Shown here: one piece after another, positions 42,033 through 50,812 of the stretch | Layout of the letters: each line of letters begins with the position of its first letter | Position numbering within the stretch: position 1 is the first letter of the stretch | Notes under the pieces: model-generated | The model's database searches: none | What the model saw: only the letters and a program-made list of their open reading frames with translations | Told to the model about the DNA's origin: nothing | Translations under genes and position numbers: made by a program | NCBI GenBank assembly: GCA_039024895.1 | Contig: JBCCPJ010000014.1 | Coordinates: 1-64,000 of the forward strand | Direction of reading: 5' to 3' | Origin: JAJDOD01 sp039024895 | GTDB lineage: Bacteria > Pseudomonadota > Alphaproteobacteria > Rhodobacterales > Rhodobacteraceae | Length of the DNA: 64,000 bases

Positions 42033-42809
42033 TTAGCGCAACCGACCGTAGAATGTCATACGGGCGTTTTCGGAAAGGGCTATGTCAGGCTCCGTGTTAT
42101 AGGCAAGCACGGCCAACATGCGGGATACGTCGCTTTCGTTCGGAGAGACACGATGGATGGAATTCCGGCCGCGGAAAAGGACCAATGTCCCAGGCTCCAT
42201 GTCTAACACGTCCGGGGTTGTCTTGCCTTCAAGTAACGCGGCGACACCGTTGTAGTTCATGTCGCCCGCTTCGGCATTGCGCAGGTTAGAGACATACTCA
42301 AACCGGCTTCCTGCCGTTGGTTTCTGGATCAATAGCGTTATTGCGAAGGATGAGTTGTCAAAGTGCCAGCCAAGTTCCTGCCCGCGCTCCGCGTAGTGAA
42401 TGTTGATTGACGAAAGCGGATCGGCGTAAGGGTAGAGCTGCGCCTCGCCGGTGACGGCGCAGATAAAGCGGCGGAAGCGCTCGGCGTTGTAGAGTGCGCG
42501 AAGTGGCGACTGCGCTGGCACGTCATCATCGCAAATGCAGCCTTTTGAAGAGACTACTTGGCGGTTGGCTGGGTGGTCAGCGGCATAGTCGGGGTGATTT
42601 GACAAGTAAACCGAGTGTGTTTCGGTACAAAAATACGCTTTTTGCCGCCCCTCCTCACCTTCGGCACGCATATGCTCCAGTGCAGCAGGCGTGATGAAGC
42701 CTTGCAACGCCAAAACGCCTGTCTGATCGAGTTGCGTCTTCTGGGCCGCAATGAATGTATGATCCATTAAGGGATAGCGATCCAAGTCTACAATTTCGCT
42801 CAGTTCCAC
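42033..42809 (-). CDS. 2-oxoglutarate/Fe(II)-dependent oxygenase-like protein
   Basis: A 258-residue double-stranded beta-helix protein. The iron-binding H-x-D is in G-W-H-F-D-N-S-S-F, and the distal His and the 2OG-binding Arg are in S-I-H-R-V-S-P-N-E-S-D-V-S-R. L-V-L-F-R-G-R-N and Y-N-T-E follow the fold. It would hydroxylate a small molecule or amino acid. The substrate is unknown. The ArpA/HalD-like grouping is only an impression. It is divergent from the acyltransferase gene. Confidence 0.78.
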   Translation of the reverse strand: MELSEIVDLDRYPLMDHTFIAAQKTQLDQTGVLALQGFITPAALEHMRAEGEEGRQKAYFCTETHSVYLSNHPDYAADHPANRQVVSSKGCICDDDVPAQSPLRALYNAERFRRFICAVTGEAQLYPYADPLSSINIHYAERGQELGWHFDNSSFAITLLIQKPTAGSRFEYVSNLRNAEAGDMNYNGVAALLEGKTTPDVLDMEPGTLVLFRGRNSIHRVSPNESDVSRMLAVLAYNTEPDIALSENARMTFYGRLR

Positions 42810-42911
42810 GCGTCAATCTCCCCCTAAGTCGCTTGCAAATCTGCCGAGCACGCAAGCGATACGCAACAGCAAAGCTTGCAAACCAAGGACACAGGTGCCA
42901 CTGAACCGTCC

Positions 42912-43820
42912 ATGGCAGAGCAGGTCAGTTTAGGCGACAAACTCCAGAACGCCTTCGCCCGCGGCGTGCTGGGCGGCGCGCTTTTGTTGCCCTACACCTT
43001 TCGCGTGCGTTTTGTAGGCAAAGTCATGTCGACAGTTGTTGCGCCGCTCGCGGGATGGAACAAACGTGTCCACGCCAATCTATCCTATGTTTTTCCTGAT
43101 ATGGCGCGGTCTGAGCGCGCGCGAATTGCGAAACTGGTTTCAAATAACGTTGGGCGGACGTTGATCGAAATTTATTCGGGCGAAGAATTCGTGGCGCGCG
43201 CACGTCAATCCGAAGTGGCAGGCCCTGGCCTTCCTGCGCTCGAAGAAGCGCGCGCGGCAGGTCGCCCGGTTGTCCTGGTGACGGCGCATCTTGGAAATTA
43301 CGACGCGGTGAGATCGAAGCTCAGTCGCGAAGGATATCCGATGGCGGCCCTCTACCGCCCGATGAAGAACCCGCGATTCCATGCGCATTATGTCAAGGCC
43401 ATCTCGACGATTGCGGAACCTGTCTTTCCGACGGATGGTAAGGGCATCGCAGGTTTGATCCGCCACCTGAAGGAGGGCGGCATCATCGGTATTGTGGCGG
43501 ACGTGGGTTCGCGCAAGGCGCCGCTCTTGCGCTTTTTCGATAAACCCGCCCATACCCCGCTTTCAGCTGCCGAATGGGCGGTGAAATATGATGCGCTGAT
43601 GGTGCCCGTTTTTGGTCTGCGAAACCCCGACGGGTTGACCTTCCGGCTCCATGTTGACGACGCCATCCCCAACGGCGAACCCGCCGCGATGATGCAGGAC
43701 TACAATGACAAGGTTGAAGCCATCGTTCGGGAACATCCTGAGCAATGGTTCTGGGTGCATCGCCGGTGGAAGCGAGCGGTTCGCCGCGCGTCTAACGAAG
43801 CTGTGCCGCCCCCAGAATAG
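42912..43820 (+). CDS. LpxL/HtrB-family lipid A acyltransferase
   Basis: About 302 residues from ATG 42912 (M-A-E-Q-V-S-L-G-D). An earlier TTG at 42876 is weaker, and neither has a strong Shine-Dalgarno. The catalytic motif H-L-G-N-Y-D is at about 127-132, with Y-R-P-M-K-N-P later and G-S-R-K-A-P near a membrane-associated core; Q-W-F-W-V-H-R-R-W-K ends the domain, as in lauroyl/myristoyl transferases. It adds a secondary acyl chain to lipid A. It converges with the DUF1223 gene, overlapping 29 bases. Confidence 0.85.
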   Translation: MAEQVSLGDKLQNAFARGVLGGALLLPYTFRVRFVGKVMSTVVAPLAGWNKRVHANLSYVFPDMARSERARIAKLVSNNVGRTLIEIYSGEEFVARARQSEVAGPGLPALEEARAAGRPVVLVTAHLGNYDAVRSKLSREGYPMAALYRPMKNPRFHAHYVKAISTIAEPVFPTDGKGIAGLIRHLKEGGIIGIVADVGSRKAPLLRFFDKPAHTPLSAAEWAVKYDALMVPVFGLRNPDGLTFRLHVDDAIPNGEPAAMMQDYNDKVEAIVREHPEQWFWVHRRWKRAVRRASNEAVPPPE

Positions 43821-44484
43821 GTCCGCCGACGCCTGCTTGGACCAGAACGGCGACCGGTGCACCGCCGCTCACCTTGGCAGAGGCGCTGAAAACGCCGCTT
43901 CCATCCCAATTGCCAATCGGAGCCATCTTGCGCACGACGTTATGGTAAGTCAGCTTGCGGCCCGCGTTCTCACCCCTACGAACATCGACGACTTCTTTTG
44001 GGGAGAATGTTGCCAGTTGAACAACCATGTTAGGCACCTGGCCTTTTGCCGTGGCCCGGACAGACACAGTGCCCCCATTTCGTTGAAGCTGCACCGTAAC
44101 CGGCAACTTTTGCTGAGCGTGTTTCTGAACCGCTTTGGCAACCTGCATACCCCGCGAGCCGACGACATGATCCACGCCGCCGACAACGATTTGGGGTGTG
44201 TAGATGGTGCGTTTCCCTTTGGCCTGCGCGTAGGAGCGCTGTCGCTTCGTATGGGCTGCGCTTGCGAACTCGTCTTTCCAGCCGAGGTAATCCCAATAAT
44301 CCACGTGCAGTGCGAGAGCGATCACGTTCTCATCCTCAGCAAGCTCACCCAGAATGCGATCCGCTGGTGGACAGGAAGAACAGCCTTGGGATGTGAAGAG
44401 TTCGACAACGACCACCTCATCGGCCTGCGCTGCCCCACTGATCGCCAGAAAACCCGCAACCACCAAATGCAAAATACGTTTCAT
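43792..44484 (-). CDS. DUF1223 secreted thioredoxin-like protein
   Basis: A 230-residue protein with a cleavable signal (MKRILHLVVAGFLAISGAAQA). The DUF1223 domain opens V-V-V-E-L-F-T-S-Q-G-C-S-S-C-P-P-A-D with a C-S-S-C redox-like motif (residues 35-38), and contains H-V-D-Y-W-D-Y-L-G-W-K-D and Y-T-P-Q-I-V. DUF1223 proteins have a thioredoxin fold and unknown function in the periplasm. The 3' end overlaps the acyltransferase gene on the other strand. Confidence 0.88.
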   Translation of the reverse strand: MKRILHLVVAGFLAISGAAQADEVVVVELFTSQGCSSCPPADRILGELAEDENVIALALHVDYWDYLGWKDEFASAAHTKRQRSYAQAKGKRTIYTPQIVVGGVDHVVGSRGMQVAKAVQKHAQQKLPVTVQLQRNGGTVSVRATAKGQVPNMVVQLATFSPKEVVDVRRGENAGRKLTYHNVVRKMAPIGNWDGSGVFSASAKVSGGAPVAVLVQAGVGGPILGAAQLR

Positions 44485-44584
44485 ACCCTAGCGTCCAGTC
44501 ATATGTCTCCAGATTGCTGCATACGCAACGTGGCGATGACGTGCCAATCAAGGTTTTGAGAGAGTACGTTACAGTCTGAAAAGA

Positions 44585-44658
44585 AGTGCCCTGGGGCACT
44601 CCCGTTCACGTGGATTTTGATCTGAGAAAGATGCTGAAAATAGAATAATATCAGCATC
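44585..44658 (-). terminator. Two terminator-like hairpins downstream of glyS
   Basis: Reading leftwards from the glyS stop, a perfect 8-bp stem GATGCTGA/TCAGCATC (44630-44658) is followed by TTTCTC. Then AGTGCCC-CA-GGGCACT (44585-44600) is followed by TCTTTTC. Both suit minus-strand termination, though the U-tracts are short. Confidence 0.5.
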
Positions 44659-44673
44659 CTATCGCTAGGAGCT

Positions 44674-46752
44674 TTAACCGTCGATCCGCGTCAGGTCCGC
44701 CACCAATGAACAAATCGTGCTGATCCGGTGCAACAGGTTCAAGCGGTTACGGCGCAGAATTTGATTGTTGGAATTCACCTGAACTGTTTCGAAAAAGGCA
44801 TCGATGGGCGTGCGCAACGTGGCCATAGCCTGCATCGCCGCGCCAAATTCCTGCGCTTTGATGGCTGGTGCAATCTTCTCTTCCGCTGCATCCAGCGCCT
44901 CAAACAGCGCGCGTTCTTCATCGGTCTCGGCCAGCTTGGCATCCGGACCGTAGGAATACTCGACCCCGTCTTTCTCTTCCGCCTGTTTCAGAATGTTATG
45001 TGCGCGTTTGAACCCTTGGGTCAGGTTCTCCCCATCGTCGGTCAATAGGAACGCCTGCAAAGCTGTGGCGCGCTCGACCAAAAGAGCCAGATCATCGGCG
45101 CGGGACATGGCCAGGCACGCATCGATCACATCGTGCCGCACGCCCTGTTCGCGCAAAAAGACTTTCAGGCGATCATGGAAGAAGGACAAAAGGTCGTTTA
45201 CATCAGCCAACACGCCATTGCGCGGCCCAGCGATTTCATTGGCGTTGGCAAAGACGCCGTTAAGGGGCAAACTCAGGTTGTTATCCAGCACCAACCGGAT
45301 CACGCCCAAAGCTGCGCGGCGCAGCGCATAGGGGTCTTTTGACCCGGTGGGCTTTTCATCAATGGCCCAAAAGCCAATGAGCGTGTCGATCTTGTCTGAC
45401 AGCGCTACCGTAACCGACAAAGGCGCCGATGGCACTTCGTCGGAGGGACCGAGCGGTTGGTAGTGCTCGCGCGCCACCTCTGCGATTTCGTCGGGAAGCT
45501 CGGCGTGCTGGGCGTAGAATTCGCCCATGATCCCCTGAAGTTCGGGAAACTCATAGACCATTTCAGAGGACAGATCGGCCTTGGCAATCCGCGCCGCAGT
45601 CTCAACGTCATCGGGATTGGCGCCGACCATCGGGGCAATCTCCCGCGCCAGTTTGGCAATGCGGTCGATGCGTTCTGCCTCACTGCCGAGCAGTCGGTGA
45701 AAGGTCACGTCTGCCAGTTTGTCGGTCCACTGAGTGATATCGACCGTTGCCACGCGAAGGTCATTCTCCCAGAAGAATTTTGCGTCTGCGAGACGTGCGT
45801 TGAGTACTTTTTCGTTCCCGGCGAGGATGGTCTTCCCGTTATCCTCCGTCTCGCGGTTGGCCACTGTAACAAAGCGGACAATCTCCCCGGCTTTGTTTTT
45901 TATACTAAAGAACTTCTGGTGTTCCTTCATGGAGGTTTGCAGCACCGGTGCGGGCAGATGCAGAAATGCGCCGCCGATATCGCCCATCAAAACGACCGGC
46001 CACTCGACGAGCCCGGCCACTTCGTTCAACAGCGCGTTATCCTGCACCACATCGAGCCCCTGAGCAAAAGCCATCTGCGTGGCGTCATGCCAAATCTTCT
46101 CTGCCCGCTCTTGGGCGGAGAGGATCACATGCGCCTGTTTCAGTTTCGCTGCGTAATCCTCAAAAGACGATACCGCAAAACGGCCCGGTGACATAAAGCG
46201 ATGGCCTTCCGTCGTATCGCCAGCTTCGAACCCTTCCACTTCAAGGGGCACGACCGAAGCGCCAGCCTCATCGGTTAGGATGCATAGAATGGAATGCAGC
46301 GGACGGACCCATTTCAGGTTCCCTGCCCCCCACCGCATGGATTTTGGCCAGGGGAACGTCCGGATGGTATGGTCCAGTACCTCCGCAATAATCCGGTCTG
46401 CTGCCCGCCCAGGTTTATTGATGACCGCGAACCAAACCTCCCCCTTTTTGTCGTTGCGCGTCTCGAGTTGATCCTTCGTTAAACCTGTGGACCGCAAGAA
46501 CCCGGCGAGGGCTTGTTCGGGCGCATCGACCCTTGGCCCTTTGCGTTCTTCCCGCGTAGCGGGGCTTTCCGCCAACACGCCTTCCACGGTTAGCGTCAAG
46601 CGGCGTGCCGTGTGAAAGGCACCGGCGCTTTCGTAGGTAAGCCCCGCCTCCACCATGCCGTCGGTCACGAGGCGCTGTAGATCTGCTGCGGCGCGGGCTT
46701 GCATCCGCGCCGGAATTTCTTCGGAAAAGAGTTCGATCAGCAGATCAGGCAT
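44674..46752 (-). CDS. glyS: Glycine-tRNA ligase beta subunit
   Basis: 692 residues from ATG 46752 (M-P-D-L-L-I-E-L-F-S-E-E-I-P-A-R-M). It has the blocks R-R-L-T-L-T-V-E-G, K-S-M-R-W-G, V-L-Q-T-S-M-K-E-H-Q-K-F-F, D-K-I-D-T-L-I-G-F-W and, at the C-terminus, the anticodon-binding DALR-like part. With glyQ it forms the alpha2beta2 glycyl-tRNA synthetase. Two unrelated small membrane-anchored genes separate it from glyQ in the same orientation. A cognate tRNA-Gly lies 13 kb away. Confidence 0.98.
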   Translation of the reverse strand: MPDLLIELFSEEIPARMQARAAADLQRLVTDGMVEAGLTYESAGAFHTARRLTLTVEGVLAESPATREERKGPRVDAPEQALAGFLRSTGLTKDQLETRNDKKGEVWFAVINKPGRAADRIIAEVLDHTIRTFPWPKSMRWGAGNLKWVRPLHSILCILTDEAGASVVPLEVEGFEAGDTTEGHRFMSPGRFAVSSFEDYAAKLKQAHVILSAQERAEKIWHDATQMAFAQGLDVVQDNALLNEVAGLVEWPVVLMGDIGGAFLHLPAPVLQTSMKEHQKFFSIKNKAGEIVRFVTVANRETEDNGKTILAGNEKVLNARLADAKFFWENDLRVATVDITQWTDKLADVTFHRLLGSEAERIDRIAKLAREIAPMVGANPDDVETAARIAKADLSSEMVYEFPELQGIMGEFYAQHAELPDEIAEVAREHYQPLGPSDEVPSAPLSVTVALSDKIDTLIGFWAIDEKPTGSKDPYALRRAALGVIRLVLDNNLSLPLNGVFANANEIAGPRNGVLADVNDLLSFFHDRLKVFLREQGVRHDVIDACLAMSRADDLALLVERATALQAFLLTDDGENLTQGFKRAHNILKQAEEKDGVEYSYGPDAKLAETDEERALFEALDAAEEKIAPAIKAQEFGAAMQAMATLRTPIDAFFETVQVNSNNQILRRNRLNLLHRISTICSLVADLTRIDG

Positions 46753-46818
46753 TTCGTTGTTCCGTTCGTTCCATGCCAAAACCGGGGTTTACCCGCGCTT
46801 CCTGTAGGAAAACCGTTA

Positions 46819-47349
46819 TCATTTTATTCCCGAATTGGCGGTGGCGGGGCATTCTGGCGGCAATGGGTCGCCATCGAAAGAGGCTTCTCCACAGGCATTC
46901 AACTGATGCCAGACGAACCCCTTGCCGTCGCCATCTATCGCCACCACACGGTCAAATCCATAAACAATATTCGCCGTCCCTAAGAATGGTATGGTCTCAT
47001 CACTTTCCAACGCCGCGCCGACTGCCTTTGCGTCGAAGCACTCGAACCATCCCGGCGCGACCGTTGGCACCGCATTCTCATAAATCTCGTAGTTTTCTGT
47101 CAGTAAACCCAGGCTCATGGGCGTCGTGAAGCAGGCCCGGTAACGCAAGGGAGAGCTTTCCGCATCGATGGCTTCAAAATTCTCGTAAAGAATTGATTCA
47201 GGTGCTTGCGTGGCGAGCGAGGTAAGCTGAACGTCGTTTTCGCCGTTTGGCGTCACCTCTTCATAGTATGCGTAGACTTGCAGGTAGTACATCGCGACAC
47301 CTGCGATGACGGCGGAAGCCACCAGAAATACCGTCAATACCTTACCCAT
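46819..47349 (-). CDS. DUF6446-like membrane-anchored protein
   Basis: About 176 residues from ATG 47349 (M-G-K-V-L-T-V-F-L-V-A-S-A-V-I-A-G), which follows GAGGCG. A much longer in-frame reading upstream lacks support. One N-terminal transmembrane anchor, a Y-Y-L-Q-V-Y-A-Y-Y-E juxtamembrane stretch, then a periplasmic domain with conserved cysteines (Y-R-A-C-F, W-F-E-C-F, N-A-C-G, P-P-E-C-P). It lies between glyS and the next anchor protein. I recall a DUF6446 family in this position in Rhodobacteraceae. Function unknown. Confidence 0.65.
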   Translation of the reverse strand: MGKVLTVFLVASAVIAGVAMYYLQVYAYYEEVTPNGENDVQLTSLATQAPESILYENFEAIDAESSPLRYRACFTTPMSLGLLTENYEIYENAVPTVAPGWFECFDAKAVGAALESDETIPFLGTANIVYGFDRVVAIDGDGKGFVWHQLNACGEASFDGDPLPPECPATANSGIK

Positions 47350-47492
47350 CACACAGCGCCTCGGTGATGCGGGCGCAATAGAGGGATAAAAGGGATGAAG
47401 CAATAAGCATGCGCGGGCTTCTATGCCGCGGAACAGGCTAAGGCAAGGCCATCTGGACCCGGCACAATTTTTCACCTCAAAGGTCAGTAAGG

Positions 47493-48014
47493 TCATGAGA
47501 GTGCGAGAATATTATCGCGCAATATCTCTGTGGCGTCCTTTTGCCGGGCGGCAGAATGGGCGTGCGGTTTGTGATCGAAAATCCGGCGTGGCGGGATCTC
47601 AATCCGCACCACCCAATACCCATTTTCCCTTGCATCCGCGTCGCGAACCCACACCACCTCCGGCGGTTTCAGCGCTGCAAGCGGAAAGGTTTCGACCCTT
47701 GTCCTTTTGAACGGGTAGAGCCGCGTCGACGTGAGCGTTTTTGTCTCCGGGTCGAACTCCAGCGTTTCACCGGGCATGAAGAAGGACCAAAGAAAGGCCG
47801 CTCCCAGCCCGGTAAACGCAATGGAAAACAGGGGGCCCAGCCAGTAATACCCTTCGAAAGGTCGCCCAAGCAGGATATCAACCGTCGCCTGAACCGTTTG
47901 GAAAGTCGCGAACAAGCCAACCGGGAGCGCGCAGAGACCAAACACAAGGGCAGCAATGCGGAAGTCCAGCGCAACGCGGCCCTTTGTCAGGGTGAGCACT
48001 TGAGACTGTCCCAT
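47493..48014 (-). CDS. Two-transmembrane hypothetical protein
   Basis: A 173-residue protein with two hydrophobic helices (about residues 18-40 and 57-80) and a C-terminal cytoplasmic beta-rich domain (G-E-T-L-E-F-D-P-E-T-K-T-L, then R-T-R-V-E-T-F-P-L). The domain resembles PH-like/bPH membrane proteins, but no firm match is claimed. It starts 7 bases after the stop of glyQ on the same strand, so it belongs to the glyQ operon. Function unknown. Confidence 0.6.
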   Translation of the reverse strand: MGQSQVLTLTKGRVALDFRIAALVFGLCALPVGLFATFQTVQATVDILLGRPFEGYYWLGPLFSIAFTGLGAAFLWSFFMPGETLEFDPETKTLTSTRLYPFKRTRVETFPLAALKPPEVVWVRDADARENGYWVVRIEIPPRRIFDHKPHAHSAARQKDATEILRDNILALS

Positions 48015-48021
48015 CTCGCTC

Positions 48022-48954
48022 TTAAGCCTGCTCGAGCGTGGCCCCGGCAGCCTCCGTCGTCACAAAAGCGTCCGCACAGGCCTTCGCCAAAGCCCGCACG
48101 CGCCCGATATACGCCTGACGTTCTGTGACCGAGATCACACCGCGCGCATCCAGCAGATTGAAGATATGCGAGGCTTTGATACATTGATCATAAGCTGGAT
48201 GGGCCATGACGATCCGGCTCCCGGTTTTAGGGTCCTCCGAAGGGGCGTCAAGTATGCGCTGACACTCCGCTTCGGCATCCTCGAAATGCGTCAACAGCGT
48301 TGCCGTATCCGCGACATCGAAGTTCCAGCGCGAATACTCTTCTTCGGTTTGCCGGAACACGTCGCCATAGCTCAAAGCAATCGGCGTTTGCGGGTCGTTG
48401 AAGGGCATGTCCATTACGTGATCCACGCCCAGAATATACATCGCCAAACGCTCCAACCCGTAGGTCAACTCGCCAGATACGGGCTTGCAATCATGTCCGC
48501 CCACTTGTTGGAAATACGTGAACTGCGACACTTCCATCCCGTCACACCACACTTCCCAGCCAAGCCCCCAGGCGCCAAGCGTTGGGCTTTCCCAGTCGTC
48601 TTCGACAAAACGGATATCATGCAGGGCCATATCGATCCCGATGGCTTCGAGAGAGCCAAGATAGAGGTCCTGCAAGTCCCGCGGTGACGGTTTTATGAGC
48701 ACCTGGAACTGGTAATAGTGCTGTAGCCGGTTGGGGTTTTCGCCATATCGACCATCAGTCGGCCTGCGCGACGGTTGCACGTAAGCGGCAGCCCAAGCTT
48801 TCGACCCAAGGGCGCGGAGCGTGGTGGCCGGGTGGAAGGTCCCTGCCCCAACCTCCATGTCATAAGGTTGCATTATGGCGCATCCGTGTGAGGCCCAATA
48901 GCTCTGCAATCTTAGAAGAATCTCTTGAAAACTCATCGGCTTTTCGACCGCCAT
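48022..48954 (-). CDS. glyQ: Glycine-tRNA ligase alpha subunit
   Basis: A 310-residue class II aminoacyl-tRNA synthetase subunit. Motif blocks are M-Q-P-Y-D-M-E-V-G-A-G-T-F-H-P-A-T-T-L-R, R-R-P-T-D-G-R-Y-G-E-N-P-N-R, Y-Y-Q-F-Q-V and V-S-G-E-L-T-Y-G-L-E-R-L. It forms the catalytic half of the bacterial alpha2beta2 glycyl-tRNA synthetase. It is the first gene of a four-gene unit glyQ-orphan-orphan-glyS. Confidence 0.98.
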   Translation of the reverse strand: MAVEKPMSFQEILLRLQSYWASHGCAIMQPYDMEVGAGTFHPATTLRALGSKAWAAAYVQPSRRPTDGRYGENPNRLQHYYQFQVLIKPSPRDLQDLYLGSLEAIGIDMALHDIRFVEDDWESPTLGAWGLGWEVWCDGMEVSQFTYFQQVGGHDCKPVSGELTYGLERLAMYILGVDHVMDMPFNDPQTPIALSYGDVFRQTEEEYSRWNFDVADTATLLTHFEDAEAECQRILDAPSEDPKTGSRIVMAHPAYDQCIKASHIFNLLDARGVISVTERQAYIGRVRALAKACADAFVTTEAAGATLEQA

Positions 48955-49095
48955 GCGCCGCTCCTTGGGAAAACCGCGTTCTCAATAAGCAACAGGTCCC
49001 GAGGGGTCAATAATAACGATCTGAAACCGCGTGCACTCCCGTAGCCGGGAAGATAAAACGGCCCCAGGACGGCCCACTGGGGGGCTCAAGACAGA

Positions 49096-50790
49096 ATGGT
49101 AAGTCGTATGCTGCAGAATGTCGCTGCTGTTATCATTTTATTCGTTTTGGCTGGCACCGCCCAGGCGCAAAGCTGGGTGCAAATCGAAGCCCAACCGGGG
49201 CGGGATCGCGCCCTGGATCGTGCTCAGGCCTATGCCCAACTCCTTGACGACGTAAATGCGTTTCGCACAGGCACAACTTGGAATGTGATCGCAATCGGCC
49301 CTTTTGCGACGGAAGACGGTGCGCGCCGCCGCCTCCTCGAACTTAGGGCGCAACGCCTCGTGCCTTCTGACAGTTTCGTCTCGGATGGCGGCACGTTTCG
49401 CGAACGTATCTTTGGGACGGGCATTGCGACAATCATCCCATCTGAACCGGCACCCATCCTTGAACCGGGTGAGGAAACACCGGCCGAGGCCCGCCAAAGC
49501 GAGCGAAACCTGACCCGCGAAGACCGCGCGCTGTTACAAACAGCGCTCCGCTTTGAGGGCTTTTACAACTCCGTCATCGATGCTTCCTTTGGCCCCGGCA
49601 CGCGCCGCGCCATGTCTGGGTGGCAAGAGGCGAACGGGTATGAACCAACAGGCATTCTCACCACCTTGCAGCGCCGCGAACTTATCGAAAGCTATCAATC
49701 CGTGATTGCCTCGCTCGGCCTGGCACCGGCAGTGGATGACGCTGCGGGGATCGAAATTGATCTACCTTCCGCCTTGGTTGAGTTCGATCGCTACGATGCC
49801 CCTTTTGCCCATTACGAACCGATCACAGACGATGGGGTGAAGGTGGTTCTCATCAGCTTGACAGGCGATGCGACAACGCTGGCTGCGTATTACGACATCC
49901 TGCAAATGCTGGAAGCGATACCGCCCGAAGGCGAACGAAATCTGGGCCGCGAGAGTTTTACTATTGAAGGTCGCAATTCGCGTATCGAGTCCCATACCTT
50001 CGTGCGCCGCGCGGGCGACGCGATCAAAGGGTTTACCCTGATCTGGCCAACCGGCGATGAGAAACGGTTTTCCTTGGCTCTTGACGCCATGAAAGCCAGC
50101 TTTCGCACCAATGGCGCGGTTTTACCCGATGGCATGGGGAGCGGCGTTCAGGATATCGATCTCCTTTCCGGTCTTCGAATTCGACGCCCCGAAAAGGCGC
50201 GCTCGGGCTTCTTCATCGCCAGCGATGGGACGGTGCTCACAACTTCCGATGCGGTGCGCGGCTGTCAGCGCGTGACGCTCGAAGACGATATCGAGGTTGA
50301 CATTGTAGCCGAAGACGCGCCCCTCGGCGTGGCGGTTTTGAGACCGCGCCAATCGCTCGCGCCGCTTTCCGTGGCGCGTCTCGCTGTAGACGAGCCGCGT
50401 CTACAATCGGATGTCGCTGTCGCTGGCTACTCTTTCGGCGGGGTGCTCTCTGCTCCAACCTTGACTTTTGGCACACTGTCGGACCTCAAGGGCCTCAACG
50501 GTGATCCACAGGTTCAGCGCCTCTCGATCAGAAGCGAGCCGGGCGATGCGGGCGGACCTGTTTTGGCAGGCTCAGGCGCCGTTCTAGGAATTTTGCTCGA
50601 CGAAGCCGACGATGGTACGCGTCAACTGCCAGGCGATGTTGCGTTTGCGACCGATGCCGCGGTATTGGCGGCGTTCCTTGCGGCGAATGGCATAACACCC
50701 GAAGCGGCTGATATTGGTGACACAATCCCACCTGAGGATCTGACAGTGCTCGCCGCCGATCTCACGGTGCTGGTCAACTGCTGGAACTAA
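49096..50790 (+). CDS. Secreted SPOR / peptidoglycan-binding protein with inactive trypsin-like domain
   Basis: 564 residues. A signal peptide (to about A25) is followed by a SPOR-like domain (26-105), a peptidoglycan-binding helix domain (139-200; R-F-E-G-F-Y-N-S-V-I-D-A-S-F-G-P-G-T-R-R-A), a middle beta domain, and a C-terminal trypsin/DegP-like fold. The catalytic positions are all changed: the His site reads L-T-T-S-D-A-V (Asp385), the Asp site A-P-L-G-V-A-V (Gly411), and the Ser site G-D-A-G-G-P (Ala485). It is therefore a pseudo-protease, perhaps a scaffold at the peptidoglycan. Confidence 0.78.
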   Translation: MVSRMLQNVAAVIILFVLAGTAQAQSWVQIEAQPGRDRALDRAQAYAQLLDDVNAFRTGTTWNVIAIGPFATEDGARRRLLELRAQRLVPSDSFVSDGGTFRERIFGTGIATIIPSEPAPILEPGEETPAEARQSERNLTREDRALLQTALRFEGFYNSVIDASFGPGTRRAMSGWQEANGYEPTGILTTLQRRELIESYQSVIASLGLAPAVDDAAGIEIDLPSALVEFDRYDAPFAHYEPITDDGVKVVLISLTGDATTLAAYYDILQMLEAIPPEGERNLGRESFTIEGRNSRIESHTFVRRAGDAIKGFTLIWPTGDEKRFSLALDAMKASFRTNGAVLPDGMGSGVQDIDLLSGLRIRRPEKARSGFFIASDGTVLTTSDAVRGCQRVTLEDDIEVDIVAEDAPLGVAVLRPRQSLAPLSVARLAVDEPRLQSDVAVAGYSFGGVLSAPTLTFGTLSDLKGLNGDPQVQRLSIRSEPGDAGGPVLAGSGAVLGILLDEADDGTRQLPGDVAFATDAAVLAAFLAANGITPEAADIGDTIPPEDLTVLAADLTVLVNCWN

Positions 50791-50812
50791 GCGGCGACTG
50801 GTCTGGCGCGCT

